Shown: in pieces, positions 6,479-9,993 of the stretch
How positions within the stretch are numbered: position 1 is the first letter of the stretch
Layout of the letters: each line of letters opens with the position of its first letter
Source of the DNA: Desulfobulbaceae bacterium
GTDB taxonomy: Bacteria > Desulfobacterota > Desulfobulbia > Desulfobulbales > Desulfobulbaceae
Direction: 5' to 3'
Assembly: GCA_026990725.1 (NCBI GenBank)
Contig: JALXCX010000465.1
Coordinates: forward strand, 1 to 9,993
Length of the DNA: 9,993 nt
Program-made: the position numbers and the translations under genes
The notes under the pieces: generated by a model
What the model was told of the DNA's origin: nothing
The model's input: only the letters and a program-made list of their open reading frames with translations
Database searches by the model: none

Positions 6479-8164
6479 CTAGGTTCGTGTCAGTTGCCGG
6501 TATTTGATGCGGTGGGGCTGATCAGCAGCAGTTCCCATCCTTTTTTTGTAATCCTGTTCATACTCGGAATAGTTGCCCTCAAACCAGACTACCTGTGAAT
6601 CTCCCTCAAAGGCCATGATGTGGGTGGCAACCCGGTCAAGAAACCAGCGGTCATGACTGATGATGACAGCACAGCCGCCATAGTTGTCCAGCGCCTGTTC
6701 AAGGGCACGCAGGGTGTTGACATCAAGGTCATTGGTTGGTTCATCAAGCAGCAGGACGTTGCCGCCTTCTTTAAGCATCATGGCCAGATGTACCCTGTTG
6801 CGCTGGCCGCCGGAGATCTCGCCGACCTTGCTCTGTTGAGCAGATCCGGCAAAATTGAACTTGGCCACATAGGCCCGGGAGTTGACTTCCTGGGTGCCAA
6901 GCCAGATTACTTCCTGTCCCTCGGAGATGGTTTCCCAGATAGTTTTATCCGGATCAAGGTTATCGCGTTCCTGATCCACATAGCAGAGCTTGACAGTCTC
7001 CCCGACCCGGATGGTGCCGCCATCGGGTTGTTCTCTGCCGGTGATCATTTTAAACAGCGTGGTCTTACCGGCGCCGTTTGGGCCGATAATACCAACAATG
7101 CCGCCCGGCGGCAGGGAGAAGGTCATGTCTTCAACAAGCAGTTTGTCGCCGTAGGCCTTGCTTACAGACTCTGCCTCTATCACCAGCTTGCCAAGCCGTG
7201 GCCCCGGCGGGATGAATATTTCCATCTTTTGCACCCGTTCGCCGCTGTCCTGGTTGAGAAGTTGTTCGTAGCTTTTAATGCGGGCCTTGGCTTTACTTCG
7301 CCTGCCTTTGGGGCTCATGCGTATCCATTCAAGCTCCTGTTGCAGGGTGCGTTGGCGCTCTGATTCTTTTTTCTCCTCCTGGGCCAGACGTTTTTGTTTT
7401 TGTTCCAGCCAGGAAGAATAATTGCCCTCCCAGGGAATGCCCCGTCCCCGGTCCAGCTCAAGGATCCAGCCGGCAACATTATCCAGGAAATAACGGTCAT
7501 GGGTAACGGCAATAACAGTACCGGGATACTGTTTAAGATGGTGCTCCAACCAGGAGACAGACTCGGCGTCAAGATGGTTGGTTGGTTCGTCCAGTAAAAG
7601 AATATCCGGCTGTTTGAGCAGAATGCGGCACAGGGCCACCCTCCGTTTTTCCCCTCCGGACAGCATACCGCATTTGCTGTCTGGCGGCGGGCAGCGCAGG
7701 GCATCCATGGCCATATCCAGGCGAGAATCAAGATTCCAGGCATCAACGGTTTCCAGCCTGTCCTGCACACTACCCTGCCGTTCAATGAGAGCCTGCATGG
7801 CCTCGTCATCCATGGGCTCGGCAAAGCGGGCATTTATGTTTTCATACTCTGCCAGAAGGTCCACGGTTTCCTGAACCCCCTGTTCCACAATTTCTTTTAC
7901 CGTCGCCTCCGGGTCCAGCACCGGCTCCTGTTCGAGCAGGTCAATGGTGAATCCTTCAGAAAGAATGGTCTTGCCTTCAAATTCCTTGTCAACTCCGGCA
8001 AGGATACGCAGCAGGCTGCTCTTACCCGAGCCGTTCAGGCCCAGTACTCCGATCTTGGCGCCGTGATAATAGGAAAGGGTGATATTTTTTAATATGACCT
8101 GATCTTTATATTTTTTAGTCACTTTGATCATCGAGTAGATGACCTTGTTTACTTCATTTGCCAT
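6479..8164 (-). CDS. ettA: Energy-dependent translational throttle protein EttA (ABC-F ATPase)
   Basis: Cytoplasmic ABC-F protein of 561 residues. In E. coli, EttA binds the ribosomal E site and gates entry into elongation according to the ADP/ATP ratio. Two ATPase domains are complete. Domain 1 has Walker A GLNGSGKS (42-49), signature LSGGE (168-172), Walker B/catalytic ILLLDEP (E193) and switch H222. Domain 2 has Walker A GPNGAGKTT (361-369), signature ISGGQ (450-454), LLLDEP (E475) and H504. Between them lies the charged linker helix region (about 250-305) with RMSPKGRRSKAKARI, characteristic of this subfamily. Length is close to E. coli EttA (555). It has no membrane segments and is not a transporter. 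The ATG at 8162-8164 is preceded by AGGA. It appears monocistronic, with a perfect palindrome in its upstream region. Other ABC-F members (Uup, YbiT, YheS) fit less well. Confidence 0.93.
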   Translation of the reverse strand: MANEVNKVIYSMIKVTKKYKDQVILKNITLSYYHGAKIGVLGLNGSGKSSLLRILAGVDKEFEGKTILSEGFTIDLLEQEPVLDPEATVKEIVEQGVQETVDLLAEYENINARFAEPMDDEAMQALIERQGSVQDRLETVDAWNLDSRLDMAMDALRCPPPDSKCGMLSGGEKRRVALCRILLKQPDILLLDEPTNHLDAESVSWLEHHLKQYPGTVIAVTHDRYFLDNVAGWILELDRGRGIPWEGNYSSWLEQKQKRLAQEEKKESERQRTLQQELEWIRMSPKGRRSKAKARIKSYEQLLNQDSGERVQKMEIFIPPGPRLGKLVIEAESVSKAYGDKLLVEDMTFSLPPGGIVGIIGPNGAGKTTLFKMITGREQPDGGTIRVGETVKLCYVDQERDNLDPDKTIWETISEGQEVIWLGTQEVNSRAYVAKFNFAGSAQQSKVGEISGGQRNRVHLAMMLKEGGNVLLLDEPTNDLDVNTLRALEQALDNYGGCAVIISHDRWFLDRVATHIMAFEGDSQVVWFEGNYSEYEQDYKKRMGTAADQPHRIKYRQLTRT

Positions 8165-8203
8165 GGGTGTCCTGTTTGTTTAAAAGTTCTGATTTGTAGT
8201 TCC

Positions 8204-8230
8204 CTCATCTGGTCGATCATACCAGATGAG
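8204..8230. promoter_or_regulatory. Perfect 10-bp palindrome upstream of ettA
   Basis: CTCATCTGGT and ACCAGATGAG separated by 7 nt, 40 nt upstream of the ettA start and about 97 bp beyond the vWA stop. No T-run follows on the minus strand, so a terminator is unlikely there. It could be a regulator operator or an RNA hairpin in the ettA leader. No regulator is assigned. Confidence 0.45.
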
Positions 8231-8276
8231 TTAATTTTGGCTACATTTGAAAAGGTGCGGACAAGAGCAATTGAAT

Positions 8277-8291
8277 ATCAGAAAGTCTGAT
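8277..8291. terminator. Weak hairpin after the vWA operon
   Basis: ATCAGA-AAG-TCTGAT, 36 nt past the stop of the vWA gene, followed on the minus strand by ATTCAATT. The short stem and broken T-run make it a weak terminator candidate. Confidence 0.25.
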
Positions 8292-8327
8292 TTAAGGCAG
8301 CCTAAAGAAATTTTTTATCCCCAGATA

Positions 8328-9329
8328 TTAACGGAGCGAATTCAAGCCGACAAAACTGCCGTTGTTATCCTCAGTCAGGCGGCGCATGAGTGCAGCAAAA
8401 CGGATGATATTTTGTTCCGCTCCGGGCTGGGTAAACAGAACAGGGAAGCCAACAGCGTGGATGCGTACCCCGTGTCTGTTGCCTGTGGCATTTCTGTTCA
8501 GCAATGTCACCGTATCAATAACTTCCTGGATAGCACCCCGGGCAAAATCATCGCCAAAGATGTAAATGGACATGGCCTTGTTTGGGGAATAAAAACGTCT
8601 GATGGCGCTTGTCACCCCTTCTACTGGGCTGGAGTTGGAGAAAGGTCGCCAGGTGGCCAGGCGTTTAAGAATTGCCCTGCGCCGGGCCGGGCTGTCGGGT
8701 ATCCAGCGGCCGGCATACTGCGAAAACATGTAATCTCCCATGTCGTTCATGACCTGGATGCCCTTGACCCGGGGATAAATTTTCAGCACCTCATCCATTT
8801 TTTGGCGCACCATCGGCCAGGCATAACGCTGCATGGAACCCGAAGTATCGATGACAAAAATAATGTATTCACTGTCCACAGGAATGCCGCCGATGACTCT
8901 ATCTGGAGTTTTTTCCGGCGGCTTGATCTTTTGCAGACGTTGCATTTCAGCGCTGAGCTGTTGTCGGGCAGCTTCCATCTGGGCCTTAATCTTAGCCTGT
9001 ACTGTTACATCAGACTGGGCTGCCTTAAATTCTCCCTGTACCTTGTCCCGCTCACCTGTAAGTCTTGCGATTGCCTCCTGCTCTTTGGACACCTGTTCTT
9101 TCTTGCCTTCCAGTTCACGGTTGAGCAGTAATGTCTTTCCTTTGATCTCCTGAAGTTGCTGTTCAAGCTCCAGTACCTGGCCGCTTAAATCGACGCTGAT
9201 TTTTTCGATAACAGTGGGCTCAGAAACCCGTGAGATGACAAGAAGCAGGATTATTGCCCCAAATCCGCAGGAGACAACATCGAGAAAGGAAAGAGAAAAC
9301 ACCTCTATTTCTTTGCGTTTTCTTCTCAT
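8328..9329 (-). CDS. Membrane-anchored coiled-coil vWA protein with ExbD-like N-terminus
   Basis: Predicted inner-membrane protein of 333 residues. A basic N-terminus (MRRKRKEIEV) leads into one membrane segment, about residues 11-33, with LSFLDVV (D17) resembling the ExbD/TolR anchor and its key Asp. A long charged coiled coil follows (about 48-135). The vWA domain starts near 153, with the MIDAS motif DTSGSM (161-166), then GVTSAI and GDDF as likely remaining metal-site segments. Positive-inside topology places the vWA domain in the periplasm. The ATG at 9327-9329 is chosen because it overlaps the upstream stop as ATGA; a TTG two codons earlier is less likely. It is coupled to a second vWA gene upstream. 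Comparison to ExbD is by motif only; a partner proton channel would have to lie outside the window. The function is unknown. Confidence 0.85.
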   Translation of the reverse strand: MRRKRKEIEVFSLSFLDVVSCGFGAIILLLVISRVSEPTVIEKISVDLSGQVLELEQQLQEIKGKTLLLNRELEGKKEQVSKEQEAIARLTGERDKVQGEFKAAQSDVTVQAKIKAQMEAARQQLSAEMQRLQKIKPPEKTPDRVIGGIPVDSEYIIFVIDTSGSMQRYAWPMVRQKMDEVLKIYPRVKGIQVMNDMGDYMFSQYAGRWIPDSPARRRAILKRLATWRPFSNSSPVEGVTSAIRRFYSPNKAMSIYIFGDDFARGAIQEVIDTVTLLNRNATGNRHGVRIHAVGFPVLFTQPGAEQNIIRFAALMRRLTEDNNGSFVGLNSLR

Positions 9330-9993
9330 GGCCAATCGGGTGTCGGGGTGAGAAAGGAGCCGTCAGTATCAACGGCAAGTTTCCAGAAGAGCGCCGGTGC
9401 CACAGGATCTCCTTCCATGGGGAACAAAATCGTGTTTACCGTACTTTCCCGGGGCAGCTGGCGGACCGCCCGTTCAAAGAGTTTGATTCTGCCTTTACCG
9501 GAAACACTGGAAAACATTGGTTTGTTTCTCCCCTGGGTCGGTAATCCGTCGGTGAGCAGCAGTATATTGTCCGGGGACGGTTGCATGGCTGCGGCTGTCC
9601 GGAAGGCATTTTCAAGACTTGTCCCCTGTTGGGGGATGAGTTGTGCGACCGCACGCATCATCTGATTGATTTTCGTATGCTGGGTTACAGGTACCCATTT
9701 GCCTGCAGTTGCGGGCAGGACGGGTTTTGAGGCGGTGTTAAAACCGTACACCTGCACAAGTGAGCTGGATGGCAGGTTGGCCATGAGCCATGCAACTGTG
9801 CGTCGGGCTTTCTTCCATTTGGGCGCAGTCCGTTTGCTGTTGTCATCCATATTGCGGCGCCTGATTACATTGACAATAGTCCTGTCAAGCATTGAGGCCG
9901 ATCTGTCCAAAAGGATAAGAACTCTTTTACCGCCGAGTCTGAGTCCGGTCAGGTATTGCCGTTGTCCGTTGCCGGCAAACCGGATATTTTTTT
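9326..9993 (-). CDS. vWA domain protein, 5' end cut by window edge
   Basis: The last 221 residues are visible, and the frame stays open to the right edge, so the real start is outside. The vWA domain begins near KRVLILLDRSASMLD. All three parts of the metal site are present: DRSAS, the threonine in GTSLENAF, and TDG in LLLTDGLPTQG. This suggests a metal-dependent adhesion or binding site, more canonical than in the downstream partner. The protein ends TPTPDWP, and its stop overlaps the next start (ATGA), so the two are probably translated together and may act as a pair. A signal peptide or membrane anchor cannot be judged from the visible part. No function can be named. Confidence 0.85.
   Translation of the reverse strand, partial: KNIRFAGNGQRQYLTGLRLGGKRVLILLDRSASMLDRTIVNVIRRRNMDDNSKRTAPKWKKARRTVAWLMANLPSSSLVQVYGFNTASKPVLPATAGKWVPVTQHTKINQMMRAVAQLIPQQGTSLENAFRTAAAMQPSPDNILLLTDGLPTQGRNKPMFSSVSGKGRIKLFERAVRQLPRESTVNTILFPMEGDPVAPALFWKLAVDTDGSFLTPTPDWP

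Noticed and set aside
6620..7363. Long plus-strand open frame (247 codons) inside ettA
   Set aside because: It is antisense to both conserved ATPase domains and the linker of EttA, so it is a shadow of that gene's codon bias.
8247..9131. Long plus-strand open frame (294 codons) opposite the vWA gene
   Set aside because: It lies antisense to a well-supported vWA/coiled-coil gene, its product shows no domain pattern, and the minus-strand reading has clear motifs and an ATGA junction.
9908..9910. TTG as the start of the upstream vWA gene
   Set aside because: The frame stays open to the window edge and the residues before it (KRVLIL) form the expected first beta-strand of the vWA fold, so the true start is outside.

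Overview
The window looks like chromosomal DNA of a Gram-negative anaerobe. A tungsten-type aldehyde ferredoxin oxidoreductase is paired with a four-cluster ferredoxin, the serine acetyltransferase is of the long type with a Cys-rich N-terminal region, and a vWA protein has an ExbD-like inner-membrane anchor. Together these suggest a Desulfobacterota (former Deltaproteobacteria) lineage, possibly near the Desulfobulbales. That placement is inference from gene content and protein style, not a search result.

Layout from left to right. Positions 1-1854 (minus strand) hold a cysteine biosynthesis operon, cysE followed by cysK, with cysK running off the left edge. A 155-bp non-autonomous transposable element sits between the two genes. 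Positions 2067-4240 (plus strand) hold a two-gene unit of a polyferredoxin and an aldehyde ferredoxin oxidoreductase that overlap by ATGA. Positions 4365-5813 (plus) encode pyruvate kinase. A small zinc-ribbon protein of unknown function (5875-6165, minus) converges on it. A second, 153-bp copy of the element lies just upstream of the zinc-ribbon gene. Positions 6479-8164 (minus) encode the ABC-F translation factor EttA. Positions 8328-9993 (minus) hold two overlapping von Willebrand factor A genes; the upstream one is cut by the right edge.

The clearest novelty is the repeat at 747-901 and 6198-6350. Both copies have imperfect terminal inverted repeats starting 5'-GTAA, both are bordered by perfect but different 8-bp direct repeats (TTTTTCCC and AAATATTA), and neither carries a transposase. 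GTAA ends with 8-bp target duplications are the hallmark of the IS66 family, so these are best read as IS66-type MITEs. Copy 1 landed at the end of cysE. Its outermost bases now supply the cysE stop codon, and removing it in silico restores a cysE frame nine residues longer that overlaps the cysK start by 14 nt. Copy 2 landed 25 nt upstream of the zinc-ribbon start codon. In both cases the ribosome binding site of the downstream gene survived, and the same end of the element faces the gene.

The cysE/cysK pair makes O-acetylserine and then cysteine. The ferredoxin/AOR pair would exchange electrons between aldehyde and carboxylate chemistry and the ferredoxin pool. Pyruvate kinase and EttA are housekeeping genes. 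The vWA pair looks like an envelope system in which one subunit resembles an ExbD/TolR anchor fused to a coiled coil and a periplasmic vWA domain. Its other partners, if any, lie beyond the right edge. No rRNA, tRNA, CRISPR array or phage gene is visible, and no stretch over 300 bases lacks a gene or element.
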